Assembly: GCA_030837345.1 (NCBI GenBank)
Contig: JAUPKQ010000024.1
Location: 1 to 55,068 of the forward strand
Source: Actinomycetota bacterium
GTDB lineage: Bacteria; Actinomycetota; Actinomycetes; Actinomycetales; Kineosporiaceae
Direction of reading: 5' to 3'
Length of the DNA stretch: 55,068 nucleotides
The notes below the pieces were generated by a model, which saw only the letters and a program-made list of their open reading frames with translations, did not search any database and was not told the DNA's origin. The position numbers and the translations under genes are program-made. Position 1 is the first letter of the stretch. Each line of letters opens with the position of its first letter. Positions 27,382-35,953 of this stretch are shown one piece after another.

Positions 27382-28029
27382 ATGAGACCTCCGGCGCCGC
27401 GAACAGCACTCCTCGTCGGGCTCCTGCTTGCGCTCGGCGTCGCGGCGCTGACCGTCGACGTCCCGGACGTCGGCGTCGTCCGGGACCAGATCACGGCGGC
27501 GGGTCCGCTCGCCCCGATCCTCTTCGTGGCCGCCTACGCGGTGGTCGTGCCCGCGCCCTTCCCCAAGAGCGTCCTGAGCGCGGCGGCGGGGGTGGCGTTC
27601 GGCCTCCCGCTCGGGGCCGCGCTCGTCCTCGCGGGCGCGACGACCGGCGCAGCCCTCGCCTTCGGCCTCGCACGGGCCCTCGGCCGTGACGCCGTGAACC
27701 GGATGGCCGCCGGGCGCCTCGACCGGGTCGACGACGTGATCGAACGTCACGGAGTCCTCGCCGCCCTGGTGATCCGCTTCATCCCGGTGATGCCGTTCAC
27801 CGTTCTCAACTACGCCTGCGGGGTGACCGTCATGCGCCTGCGGCACTTCGTCGCCGGCACCCTCGTCGGCATCGCTCCGGGCACCACCGTCCACGTCGCC
27901 CTCGGCAGCATGGGGGCCCAGGTGTCGCTCTGGGTGCCGGTCGGCGTCTCCGTCGGGCTCGGACTGGTGTCCCTCCTGATCGGCCTGAACTGGGAACACT
28001 TGCCGTACACGAAGCGCCACTCTCAGTAG
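27382..28029 (+). CDS. TVP38/TMEM64 (DedA-like, SNARE-associated) membrane protein
   Basis: Integral membrane protein of 215 aa with five or six helices. The family hallmarks are the re-entrant region FPKSVLSAAAGVAFGLPLGAA, the GATTGAALAFGLARALGRDAV segment, and RFIPVMPFTVLNYACGVTVMR followed by GIAPGTTVHVALGS. DedA/TVP38 proteins are thought to move lipids such as polyprenyl phosphate or phosphatidylethanolamine across membranes. The ATG at 27382 follows CACAAT (27368-27373) at leaderless distance. The frame extending upstream to 27313 runs through the terminator hairpin of the tRNA-like gene and is not used. Confidence 0.85.
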   Translation: MRPPAPRTALLVGLLLALGVAALTVDVPDVGVVRDQITAAGPLAPILFVAAYAVVVPAPFPKSVLSAAAGVAFGLPLGAALVLAGATTGAALAFGLARALGRDAVNRMAAGRLDRVDDVIERHGVLAALVIRFIPVMPFTVLNYACGVTVMRLRHFVAGTLVGIAPGTTVHVALGSMGAQVSLWVPVGVSVGLGLVSLLIGLNWEHLPYTKRHSQ

Positions 28030-28116
28030 CGAATTGGTGGCTCCAGACATTCTGTGCGGCAAAGTTTGACGCACTCCATTGCACCGGCCGGGCTGGCAGG
28101 TCAGACTCGCTCACCG

Positions 28117-28131
28117 GGATCACACCCTGTG
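28117..28131 (+). promoter_or_regulatory. Conserved element GGATCACACCCTGTG upstream of conservon
   Basis: The same 15-mer with one change occurs at 33141-33155 and its core ATCACACCCTG in inverted form at 33167-33177. It ends about 53 bp before the start of the NIT sensor gene and just before TTTAAC, a possible -10. Candidate operator shared by the conservon and the PIG-L gene. Confidence 0.4.
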
Positions 28132-28184
28132 CACGGCCTTTAACCACTCCGGTGTCCGGCCCCCCGGAGGAAGGATGCGCGCCC

Positions 28185-29489
28185 ATGTCCGGCTCTGACC
28201 ATGCCCCGGTCGGCGTCCCCCACCCCGTAGGGCGAGGGACTCCGACGAGCCCCGGGACCACGGAAGAGGCGGACCGGTGGCGACCTCTGAACACCGCACG
28301 CGCCCTGGCCGTGCCGGTGCTCGTCGTCGCGGTCCTCGCTCCCTACGCCCTCGCGCTGTCGGGGCTCTGGACGAGCATCGGGGACGACCTCGACGCCACC
28401 CACCTCGAGCGGTCTGGCGTCGTGGCCTTCCGCCCGCTGATCCGGCTGATCGCCGCCACCGCCAACGCGCAGAGCACCGCCGTCGCGGGTGATCCCCTCG
28501 ACGTCACCGCGCTCCGGGCCGCGATGGCCGAGACGGACTCCGCCGACGCGAAGGTCGGTGGTGCCCTCGGGATGGACCGGCGGTGGACCGATGTCCGCTC
28601 CCGTCTGGAGCACCTGATCTCGTCCACCCCGACGAGCTCGGCGGCCTACACCTCGTTCAGCCAGGTGATCGACCTGGAGAACGCCCTGCTCGCCGCCGTC
28701 GTCGACTCGTCCCGGCTCCGCGTCGACCCCCAGCTCGACGTCCACTACCTCGTCGAGGCCGCCGGGACGCACGTGCCGGAGATCCTCCTGACGGCCGGAC
28801 GGATCAACGACCTGACGCTGCTCGTCGAACGCCGGCGTTCCGCGGCACGGGCCGACACGATCACTGTCGTCGTCGCCCAGTCCGAGATGCGCCAGGCCGC
28901 GGACCGCATGGACAACAGCCTGCGCAAGGGGTTCGACACCAGTTCGAGCCGGACCCTCGGCCCCGCCCTGCTGCGGGAACTCGACAAGTTACGGGACGCC
29001 ATCGCCGCCATGGCACCTCCGATGCAAGGCATCGGCTCGATGCCCGACGTACCGAGCGGCACCGTCACCAAGGTGGCGAGCCAGCAGCTCCGGGGCGCCG
29101 CGATCGAGACCGAGACGGCGGCCCTCGACCAGCTCGACGATCTGCTGCGCCTTCGGGCCGGCAGCCTGTCCGGCGAGCGGCGGACACAACTCACCATCAG
29201 CGTCACAGGCCTCGTCCTCGCCGTCGTGGCGTTGGTCCTCCTCGCCCCCGGACGTCGCCGGGCCACCCGCGTGGAGCGGATCCCGGTACCGATGGATCCG
29301 GCGTCCCCGCAGACCATCCCGCCGGACGGGCCCGCGCGGTCCTCCGGCGCACGGCACCGGGAACCGGGCGACCTGCTGGGAGCGCACGAACTGTTCGAAG
29401 GACAACAGATGATCAAGGTCGGCAGAACGATCACCTCGAGTACGTCGAGGCGGAAGGAGGCGGCGACCCCGTCCGAGGAGGACCGGTGA
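28185..29489 (+). CDS. NIT-type sensor protein without kinase domain
   Basis: Membrane receptor-like protein (434 aa). One helix (LAVPVLVVAVLAPYALALSG) near residue 40, about 280 mostly helical extracytoplasmic residues, a second helix ([19 protein letters not shown]) near residue 350, and a polar, Pro-rich cytoplasmic tail. The external region resembles nitrate/nitrite-sensing (NIT) four-helix domains and the sensory half of the kinase encoded next, but there is no HAMP or catalytic domain. Its stop overlaps the kinase start as GTGA, so the two are made together. I infer a co-receptor. GGAGGAAGG lies 11 nt before ATG 28185. Similarity to NIT is judged from layout, not an alignment. Confidence 0.75.
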   Translation: MSGSDHAPVGVPHPVGRGTPTSPGTTEEADRWRPLNTARALAVPVLVVAVLAPYALALSGLWTSIGDDLDATHLERSGVVAFRPLIRLIAATANAQSTAVAGDPLDVTALRAAMAETDSADAKVGGALGMDRRWTDVRSRLEHLISSTPTSSAAYTSFSQVIDLENALLAAVVDSSRLRVDPQLDVHYLVEAAGTHVPEILLTAGRINDLTLLVERRRSAARADTITVVVAQSEMRQAADRMDNSLRKGFDTSSSRTLGPALLRELDKLRDAIAAMAPPMQGIGSMPDVPSGTVTKVASQQLRGAAIETETAALDQLDDLLRLRAGSLSGERRTQLTISVTGLVLAVVALVLLAPGRRRATRVERIPVPMDPASPQTIPPDGPARSSGARHREPGDLLGAHELFEGQQMIKVGRTITSSTSRRKEAATPSEEDR

Positions 29490-32242
29490 TCCTTCGTCGT
29501 CGTCGCCCCGCCGTCCGGGAGCGCGTCAATCTCCTGGCTGTCATCCCCCTCCTGGTCGTCGTGCTCCTCGCCATCCCGCTGCTGAGCGCACGGCTCGACG
29601 AGGCCAGGGCCGCCGCCGCCGCGAACCGCTCGGCCGCCGCCGCGGGCCGGGTCAGCTCCCTGATCGAGATGATTCAGCGGACCAGGCTCCTCTCCGTCGC
29701 CTTCACGAGCACGTCCGAGGTCGCTCCCAACACCCTGACGGTCCAGCTCCAGGAGATCGAGCAGCGGCGGGCGGAACTCGTCGCCGACCCGGCGATCATC
29801 GAGCTGCCCAGCCTGCGCGACGCCCTCGACCGTCTCCAGCTCGACTACGTCGGCACGAGCGTCCTCACCGGCTGGGGTTCCGACCTCCAGGCCGTCGAGG
29901 ACTACGGCGCCATCGTCGAAGGGCTCGTCGACGCGCTCGCCCTCAACGGCAACACCCTTGTCGACAGGGAGGGCGCGGCCACCCTGGAAACCCTCGACAC
30001 CCTGCTGCGCTCCGACGAGGCCGCGAGCAAGCGGACCGCGATGCTCCTGCTGGCGTCGACCAACCCGACCAACCGCGAGCGCGCCCTGACGTCCGCCCGG
30101 GAGATGGGCATCCTCGCGAACGTCACGGCCGCCCAGTTCCGCCGGATCGCCCGGGCCTCGGACACGGCACTCTTCACCCTCGCCGACGGCGGTCCGACGG
30201 CGAAACGGCTCGTGGCGGCGGAGTCCGTCCTCACCGCGGCGGGCCCTCGCACCGAGACCTCCGACCGGCTGGCCGCCGAGGTCCTGGCGGCAGGGCAGGC
30301 CCAGACGGAGATCCGCCAGCTCGTCGAGAGCCGGATCGCCCGGGAGGCCGTGGAACGCGCCGAAAGCGACCTGAGCGGCGCCTGGTGGACGACGATGACG
30401 CTCAGCGGGCTGGGGCTCGCGTTCCTCGCGCTCGTCCTCGGCCTGTCCGTCATCGTGGGCCGCTCGGTCACCCGGCCGCTGCAGAGCCTGACCGTCGCCG
30501 CCGGCCGGGTCGCCGACCTCGCGCAGGCGGAGCTGCTCCACGTCGTGGACGAGGACGCCCAGGAGGCCCGGGCACCCCGGCTCGCCGCGATCGACGTCCG
30601 CAGCGAGGACGAGATCGGCGAGCTCGCCACCGCGTTCAACCGGGTGCAGGCCACCGCCGCACTGCTGCTGGAACGCCAGGTGACCAGCCGCCGCAACGTC
30701 GCCGCGATGTTCGCGAGCATGGGACGTCGCACGTCCAACCTCGTCGGCCGTCAGCTCGCCCTGATCGACAACCTGGAACGGGCCGAGGAGGACCCGGAGA
30801 CCCTCGCGACGCTCTACCGCCTCGACCACACCGCCACCCGGCTCCGGCGCAGCGCCAGCAGCCTCGTCATCCTGTCGGGCGGGACGGAGAGTCTCGGCGA
30901 GGGACAGCCGATGACGATCGGGGACGTCGTCCGCGCCGCTCTCGGGACGGTCGAGGGCTACCAGCGCGTCACCCTGCAGCAGGTGCCCATGCTGTGGGTG
31001 AGCCCCGGGACGGTGGGTGACCTCTCGCTGTTGCTCGCGGAACTGCTCGACAACGCGTTGTCGTTCTCCCCGCCCCGAACCAAGGTCGAGGTGGCGGGCG
31101 GCATGTCCGTCGGGGGCGGGTGCGTCATCTCGGTCACCGACCACGGGATGGGCATACCGGAGGCGCGGCTGGCCGAGGAGAACGGCCGTCTGCGACACCG
31201 GGAGCGGCTCGACCTCGCACCGACCGACCTCCTCGGGCTCTTCGTCGTCGGCCGGATCTCACGCCGTCACGGGATCGACGTCCACCTGACGACGACCCCC
31301 GGCTCCGGGCTCACAGCCGTCGTCACGCTGTCCGCCGCCCTCATGGTCGACGGCCCCGCCGCCATCCCCCCACGGGGTCCCGTACGGGCTCCCACCGCCG
31401 TCCCGGAGCAGCAGGCCCCGGACGGGCCGGTCCCCGCCGAGACCCCGGCCGGACGGACGCCGAACGGTCTCCCCCGTCGGGGGAAGGCGCCTGCCGGAGA
31501 GATACCCGTTCCAGCCTCGTCCCCGTCCGGCTCCGCCCAGGCCCCGGACGACGGGATCGCGAGCGATCGTCAGCTCGCCGCGCTCACGGGCTGGTCGGCG
31601 CCCCAGCCCCCGTCGCCGGCGGAACCGCCGGTCCCCGCGCAACCGCCGGTCCCCGCGCAACCGCCGGTCCCTGGTCAGCCGTCCGCGGGGCAACCCGGCG
31701 GCGGGCTCGTCCGGCGGGTGCGCGGCAGAAGCCTCGCAGGGCTCGGGCTGGGAGCGGACGCTCCGCCGAGCCCGTCGTCGGCGCCGCGGCCCATCGACGC
31801 GGACGCCCTCCGGAAGGAACTCATCGACGTCGAGGCGGCGGTCGACCGTGCCCGGCGTCCACCGGCCGGCGGGACAGACGCCCCTCCCGACGCGACGCCC
31901 ACGCCTCCCGAGGGGACGGACATGGCGAGGAGGGTCCCGGGCAGGGCGCTCCGCGACTTCGACCGGGTGTTCGTACCGTCCCGGGAGTACCGCGCCCGCT
32001 TGGACGACGGCGCTACTCCCGGCGGGTTGGTACGGCGGGTGCGAGGTGCGAGCCTCACCACCGACCCGGAGGGGCCGGGGATCCCGGCCGGAGGACCGAC
32101 GGACAAAGATGTCCCCACCGGATCCATTGCCCTCGTTCCGGAACGCCCCGAAGATGTGCTCGCCTGGACCAAAGGCCTGGAGGCGGCCATGGACAGGCTT
32201 GCCCCGGGTGACGAGCGGCAGAACGCAGAAGGAGATCGCTGA
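29486..32242 (+). CDS. cvnA: Conservon sensor kinase CvnA (NIT-HAMP-HATPase)
   Basis: Membrane kinase-like protein, 918 aa. Helix 1 (14-34), external NIT domain (about 40-295), helix 2 (304-325), HAMP (326-395), a helical region with RLDHTATRLRRSASSL (His448, the family counterpart of the phospho-acceptor), and a HATPase domain with ELLDNALSFSPP and DHGMGI (552-557). A Pro-rich tail of 300 residues follows, with PPVPAQ repeats and three copies of a basic motif: LVRRVRGRSL (about 742), MARRVPGRAL and LVRRVRGASL. Conservon kinases signal to CvnB, CvnC and the GTPase CvnD rather than to a response regulator. The GTG has GGAGGA 5 nt upstream. Confidence 0.9.
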   Translation: MILRRRRPAVRERVNLLAVIPLLVVVLLAIPLLSARLDEARAAAAANRSAAAAGRVSSLIEMIQRTRLLSVAFTSTSEVAPNTLTVQLQEIEQRRAELVADPAIIELPSLRDALDRLQLDYVGTSVLTGWGSDLQAVEDYGAIVEGLVDALALNGNTLVDREGAATLETLDTLLRSDEAASKRTAMLLLASTNPTNRERALTSAREMGILANVTAAQFRRIARASDTALFTLADGGPTAKRLVAAESVLTAAGPRTETSDRLAAEVLAAGQAQTEIRQLVESRIAREAVERAESDLSGAWWTTMTLSGLGLAFLALVLGLSVIVGRSVTRPLQSLTVAAGRVADLAQAELLHVVDEDAQEARAPRLAAIDVRSEDEIGELATAFNRVQATAALLLERQVTSRRNVAAMFASMGRRTSNLVGRQLALIDNLERAEEDPETLATLYRLDHTATRLRRSASSLVILSGGTESLGEGQPMTIGDVVRAALGTVEGYQRVTLQQVPMLWVSPGTVGDLSLLLAELLDNALSFSPPRTKVEVAGGMSVGGGCVISVTDHGMGIPEARLAEENGRLRHRERLDLAPTDLLGLFVVGRISRRHGIDVHLTTTPGSGLTAVVTLSAALMVDGPAAIPPRGPVRAPTAVPEQQAPDGPVPAETPAGRTPNGLPRRGKAPAGEIPVPASSPSGSAQAPDDGIASDRQLAALTGWSAPQPPSPAEPPVPAQPPVPAQPPVPGQPSAGQPGGGLVRRVRGRSLAGLGLGADAPPSPSSAPRPIDADALRKELIDVEAAVDRARRPPAGGTDAPPDATPTPPEGTDMARRVPGRALRDFDRVFVPSREYRARLDDGATPGGLVRRVRGASLTTDPEGPGIPAGGPTDKDVPTGSIALVPERPEDVLAWTKGLEAAMDRLAPGDERQNAEGDR

Positions 32243-32676
32243 TGACCGAGACCAGATTCGGGCTGAGCGAACAGGCCCAGGACTTCACCTGGCTGTTGGC
32301 CCGATTCGCGCAGGACACTGCGGGAGTGATCGATGTCATCGCCGTGTCGTCGGACGGCCTGTTAATGGCCTCGGCCGGGGACGCCGACCGTGCGAGCAGC
32401 GACCGGCTGTCGGCGATCGTCTCGGGGATCGTCAGCCTCGCCGGCGGCGCGGGGTCGAGCTACGGACTCGGCCCTCTGAACAAGGTGATCGTGGACGCCG
32501 AGGGTGGATTCCTCGTCGTGATGGCGATGGGCGCGGGGGCTCTGCTCGGCGTCGTCGCCGAGCGGAGCGCGTCGCTCAGCACGGTGGCGTACGAGGCCGC
32601 GTTGTTCATCAACCGCACCAACGGGATGCTCAACCCCCAGCTGATCAATGAGTTGAAGAACTCGGTTTCCGGATGA
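32242..32676 (+). CDS. cvnB: Roadblock/LC7 protein CvnB
   Basis: Cytoplasmic protein of 144 aa of the roadblock/LC7 fold, second component of conservons. Such proteins usually act as regulators of a small Ras-like GTPase. Recognisable are LSEQAQDFTWLLARFAQDT, VIDVIAVSSDGLLMA, and the central LSAIVSGIVSLAGGAG. ATG 32242 overlaps the kinase stop by one base (TGATG) with GGAGA upstream. Its usual partner GTPase CvnD is not encoded here. Confidence 0.93.
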   Translation: MTETRFGLSEQAQDFTWLLARFAQDTAGVIDVIAVSSDGLLMASAGDADRASSDRLSAIVSGIVSLAGGAGSSYGLGPLNKVIVDAEGGFLVVMAMGAGALLGVVAERSASLSTVAYEAALFINRTNGMLNPQLINELKNSVSG

Positions 32677-33035
32677 CAGGACGCTTCGACGAGAGGCCGG
32701 GGGGATCTCTGATCCGGCCGTTCCTGCTCACCGCGGGCCGCACGGCGGACGCCGGTGCCATCCCCATCGAGACCCAGGTGATCGCGACCTCCAAGGCGGG
32801 GACCGCGGTCGGCACCCTGGCCTTCGAGTACCACGACATCGTCACGCTGTGTGCCGAGCCGATGGCCGTGGCGGAGATCGCCGCGCGATTGCGGTTGCAC
32901 CTCGGTGTCACCCGCGTCCTCGTCACCGACCTTCAGCGACAGGGCATGGTGACGGCGTATCTCCCCCAGACCGATCCCCGCGATGACGTGGACATGATCG
33001 TCAGAGTGATCAACGGCCTGCGCCGGCAGATCTGA
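32673..33035 (+). CDS. cvnC: DUF742 protein CvnC
   Basis: Third conservon component (120 aa), a winged-helix-like DUF742 protein: SLIRPFLLTAGRT at the N-terminus, then LAFEYHDIVTLCAEPMAVAEIAARLRLHLGVTRVLVTDLQRQGMVT. These proteins are assumed to mediate contacts between CvnB and CvnD. ATG overlaps the cvnB stop as ATGA. The operon ends here; in standard conservons the GTPase gene cvnD would follow within a few bases, but the next 245 bp are non-coding and the next gene is a secreted deacetylase. Confidence 0.92.
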   Translation: MTGRFDERPGGSLIRPFLLTAGRTADAGAIPIETQVIATSKAGTAVGTLAFEYHDIVTLCAEPMAVAEIAARLRLHLGVTRVLVTDLQRQGMVTAYLPQTDPRDDVDMIVRVINGLRRQI

Positions 33036-33140
33036 AGCTGACAGGTCTGGGCGGGTATCCGCCTTTCCGCTGCCTTCGCCGAGATCACGGAATCCCTCCC
33101 GAAATGGGGACCTCCGGCCCGGACCTGGACTCGTCACGTC

Positions 33141-33177
33141 GGATCACGCCCTGTGAGCATCCTGGCCAGGGTGTGAT
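33141..33177. promoter_or_regulatory. Inverted ATCACRCCCTG elements upstream of PIG-L gene
   Basis: ATCACGCCCTG at 33143-33153 and its inverted match CAGGGTGTGAT at 33167-33177 form a dyad with 13-nt spacing. The same sequence precedes the conservon (28119-28129). Operator candidate; about 110 bp before the GTG at 33283. Confidence 0.45.
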
Positions 33178-33282
33178 TTCCACGGAACGGCACATGTTTG
33201 TCATCGGCAACCGTCAGCATGGTCGGCGGCGCGCCAAGACCAACTGCGCGTAACCAAGTGCCGACAAGCATGGGGGTTGTAG

Positions 33283-34428
33283 GTGCGCACGCACGGGTGG
33301 ACACCGACCCGCCGACACAGCGCCATCGTGGTGCTGGCGGCCGCGGCCCTCGCGGCCGGATTGGAGGGTGCGCCCGCCAGCACCGGAACCGGCACTCTCG
33401 CCTCGGCCCTCACCGCACCCACGAAACCGAGCAGGACCCAGTCTGCCCGCCCGAAGGTCGTCGGCGCCTCACCCACATCGCCCCCGTCTCCCTCCGCCGA
33501 ACGGCCGGACCCGCGCGAGACGAGCACCTCGCCGAGCCACCTCCTGGGCATCACCGCGGACCCCCACGAGTCCTCCGCCAAGAGCCACGTCCCGACCTCG
33601 GACGACGAGAAGCCGGACGACGGAACGGGAAGACCGGGGACGGAGAACGACGACCGGAGCGGGAACGAACCGGCCTGGGCCCCTCCGGCTCCCCTCCCGT
33701 CAGCCTCCGCCGACAGCCGTCGCGTCACCGTGGTGCTCACTCCCCATCCGGACGACGAGACCCTCAGCCTCGGGGCGTGGACGGCGAACGCGGTGGCTCA
33801 GGGACAACGGGTGATCATCGTTGCCGTCACCGACGGCCGCGGCACCGGGGCCATCAAGTCCCTGTCGACGAAACTCGGCCGAGGGGTGACCCGGAACGAG
33901 ATCGCGGACGCACGGATCCGCGAACTGATCTCGGCTTCCATCGCCCTCGGTATCGATCCCGGCGACATCTACCTCGCCCACTGCGACGCGGAGAGGTCGG
34001 CCGGCGGGGCCCGGATCACCCCGCCAGAGGCGACGGCCATTGTCGAGACCTTCGCGGAGCGCTTCCCGCTGGCGACGTTCGCGACGATGTCCTGGGTCGC
34101 CGAACGGCACACGGACCATCTCGTCGTGGGCCAGGCCCTGCGGGACGCGTCGGAGACCGGCGTCGTCAAGAAATCGGTGTTCGCGATCTCCCGCCTGTGG
34201 TGGAAGCTCCCCTCGCCGAAGCCGGTCACCGACGTCCGCGCCACCAGCGCCACCGCCCGCCGGCGGGTACTCGCCGCCGCCGCGAGCTACCAGGTGTGGA
34301 ACCCGGCCCGCAAGCGCTACTCCGTCGGGTGGCTGTCGGTACGCCACCAGTTCACGTCTCTGATCGCCGACCCCCGTAGCCGTGTCCACCAGGGCCCCAA
34401 ACCGACCCTGTCGGGTATGGAGCCCTGA
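33283..34428 (+). CDS. Secreted PIG-L (LmbE-type) deacetylase
   Basis: Exported protein of 381 aa. Signal peptide or anchor (AIVVLAAAALAAGLEGAPAS), then a 100-residue low-complexity Ser/Pro/Asp linker, then a PIG-L domain from about residue 145. The zinc motif is TPHPDDETLSLG, followed by RNEIADARIRELISASIALGI and the distal His in ERHTDHLVVGQAL. The family removes N-acetyl groups from GlcNAc-type sugars, as in MshB and Bca or in PIG-L. Its export argues for an extracellular glycan substrate rather than mycothiol. GTG 33283 has GGGGG 6-10 nt upstream. A divergent copy of the conservon operator lies in its promoter region. Confidence 0.88.
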   Translation: MRTHGWTPTRRHSAIVVLAAAALAAGLEGAPASTGTGTLASALTAPTKPSRTQSARPKVVGASPTSPPSPSAERPDPRETSTSPSHLLGITADPHESSAKSHVPTSDDEKPDDGTGRPGTENDDRSGNEPAWAPPAPLPSASADSRRVTVVLTPHPDDETLSLGAWTANAVAQGQRVIIVAVTDGRGTGAIKSLSTKLGRGVTRNEIADARIRELISASIALGIDPGDIYLAHCDAERSAGGARITPPEATAIVETFAERFPLATFATMSWVAERHTDHLVVGQALRDASETGVVKKSVFAISRLWWKLPSPKPVTDVRATSATARRRVLAAAASYQVWNPARKRYSVGWLSVRHQFTSLIADPRSRVHQGPKPTLSGMEP

Positions 34429-34467
34429 GAACGTCCGGCGGCCCCTCAGCTGCCCCTCGGCGGCCCC

Positions 34468-34839
34468 TCAGCGGCGCAGGTCGACCCCGGCCCGGCCACT
34501 CGGGTCCTGGGCGAGGAGCTCCTCACTGAGACGGCCGAGCCCGTGGCCGGTGGGGGTCCCGTCCGGCGCGGTGCGGACCAGGCGCCATCCGCCGTCGGAC
34601 GACGCCGCCGGGTCCCGGCCGTCGTCGTCGATGCGGCTGAGCGCGGTGAAGACGGCGTCGAGCGCCGCCGCCCGCATGGCGACGGACAGGTCGGCCGGAT
34701 CGGCGCCCGCGTCCAGCAACCGACGGGCGGCGGGCACGTTGCGGATCGCGTCGATGTCTCTCCAGACGTCGACGGCGTCCTGCCACAGAGGTCGAAGGAG
34801 CCGCGACCGCAGCTGCTCCGCGTCCAGGTCGAGGTACAT
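34468..34839 (-). CDS. Conserved-looking hypothetical protein
   Basis: Soluble acidic protein of 123 aa that I do not recognise. It begins MYLDLDAEQLRSRLLRPLW, is rich in Arg, Asp and Trp and contains LLDAGADPADLSVAMRAAAL. No membrane segment or catalytic motif is seen. ATG 34839 lies 6 nt after CATCAT (34846-34851), the same leaderless layout as the gene at 51994, so I prefer it to GTG 34872. It follows the DUF6270-like gene on the same strand at 84 bp and is convergent with the PIG-L gene. Confidence 0.65.
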   Translation of the reverse strand: MYLDLDAEQLRSRLLRPLWQDAVDVWRDIDAIRNVPAARRLLDAGADPADLSVAMRAAALDAVFTALSRIDDDGRDPAASSDGGWRLVRTAPDGTPTGHGLGRLSEELLAQDPSGRAGVDLRR

Positions 34840-34922
34840 CCAACGATGATGCGACAGGGGGCGCCACGGCACGCCCTCGCCACGCAGGGGTCCGGAGGAT
34901 CCCCGGCCACCCGGCCGCCGGA

Positions 34923-35780
34923 TCAGCGGCGCAGCAGGGACCGAAGGGACGGTCTGCGGACGTCGAAGGGCCGCAGGTCGATGATCCGGCGTCCGTTCCT
35001 CGCGGGCGCGGAGGTGGTGGGCTCGACGGTGAGCAACAGGTCGATCAACCAGTGGTAGTAGGCCTCGACGTAGTGGTAGCTCGTGATGCCCCACCGGTGG
35101 TTCGGATCCGCCTGGGCGACCTCAGCCGGAGGTGTGGCTCGCACGAGCCGCGGCCCGAACTCCGCGACGAGCACCTGCGTCATCGGCCTCTGGGCGGCTT
35201 CGAGGTCACGGGCCCACCCGGCCTGCGGCTCGGGCAGCTCGGTGCCGTCGGCGACCCTCGTCGTGTAGGGAGCCTCGTTGAGGACGAAGGTGGTGTCCGG
35301 GAGCTCCTTGACGAGCCGTTTGACGAGGTGTCGCGCGGAGGTGGCGAAGAGTTTCTGGCGGCGGGGCTGAGTCATCGAACTCACCTCGTCGGCCTCGGCC
35401 AGGGCCTTGGTCCACATCTCGGTGCGCTTGACGTAGTCGGAGCCGGTCACCCAGCTCCTGCCGAGACGCAACAGCTGGAGCCGTTCGTCGACGAGGTCGA
35501 GGACGAGCAGATCCGGTTGGTGCTCGACCAGCCGGTCGATGACGGTCCTGGCCAGGTCCTCCTCGACCATGCGCAGCCCGAAGCCGGTCAGGCCGTTCAT
35601 GTCCGCCCCGGTCACCGGCAGCGGCCGGGAGTCCTGGCTGATCCACGAGCTGCGCGCACCGTAGTAGAGAAGCGGCAGGCGCTCGGCGAGCTCCTCGGCC
35701 CTGCTCTCGACGGCGAAGGCATCCCTGGTGACGCAGCTGCCCCAGATCGCGACAGTCCTGCGTCCGTCCCCTGCACCCAT
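34923..35780 (-). CDS. DUF6270-like protein
   Basis: Cytoplasmic protein of 285 aa. The start TVAIWGSCVTRDAFAV and the later VLDLVDERLQLLRL and NHRWGITSYHYVEAYYHWL fit DUF6270 proteins, which have an SGNH-hydrolase-like layout: Ser in GSC and a C-terminal His. These often lie in capsule or exopolysaccharide clusters, where modification of polymers or glycolipids has been suggested, but no activity is established. No glycosyltransferase gene is adjacent here. ATG 35780 has GGGGGCG about 8 nt upstream. Confidence 0.7.
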   Translation of the reverse strand: MGAGDGRRTVAIWGSCVTRDAFAVESRAEELAERLPLLYYGARSSWISQDSRPLPVTGADMNGLTGFGLRMVEEDLARTVIDRLVEHQPDLLVLDLVDERLQLLRLGRSWVTGSDYVKRTEMWTKALAEADEVSSMTQPRRQKLFATSARHLVKRLVKELPDTTFVLNEAPYTTRVADGTELPEPQAGWARDLEAAQRPMTQVLVAEFGPRLVRATPPAEVAQADPNHRWGITSYHYVEAYYHWLIDLLLTVEPTTSAPARNGRRIIDLRPFDVRRPSLRSLLRR

Positions 35781-35905
35781 GCACGCGCCCCCACGCTGAA
35801 GTCGCTGTCGTCGCTCGGTCCGTGCCCATCATCGCGGTTGCGCGGTACTCCGCCGGTCGAACGAGGAGATTTCCGCCGTCCGGACCAGGACCACCACCCC
35901 GTTCG

Positions 35906-35953
35906 GCCGGAAGCCTCCGCCAGAGCCGGAAGCCTCCGTCAGGGCCGGAAGCC
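35906..35953. repeat. 19-bp tandem repeat spanning the gpsA stop codon
   Basis: GCCGGAAGCCTCCGYCAGR occurs at 35906-35924 and 35925-35943, with a 10-bp partial third copy to 35953. The right-most copy encodes the last residues and stop of gpsA; the others lie just downstream. Looks like a recent slippage duplication. Confidence 0.75.

Noticed and set aside
27130-28074. Minus-strand 314-aa frame across the tRNA-like region and the TVP38 gene
   Set aside because: The piece VAIRGLEPRAW is the typical false translation of a tRNA 3' half; no ribosome site.
28745-31198. 817-aa frame antisense to the conservon kinase
   Set aside because: Low-complexity Arg/Gly/Glu composition typical of antisense frames; the plus strand encodes a clear kinase.
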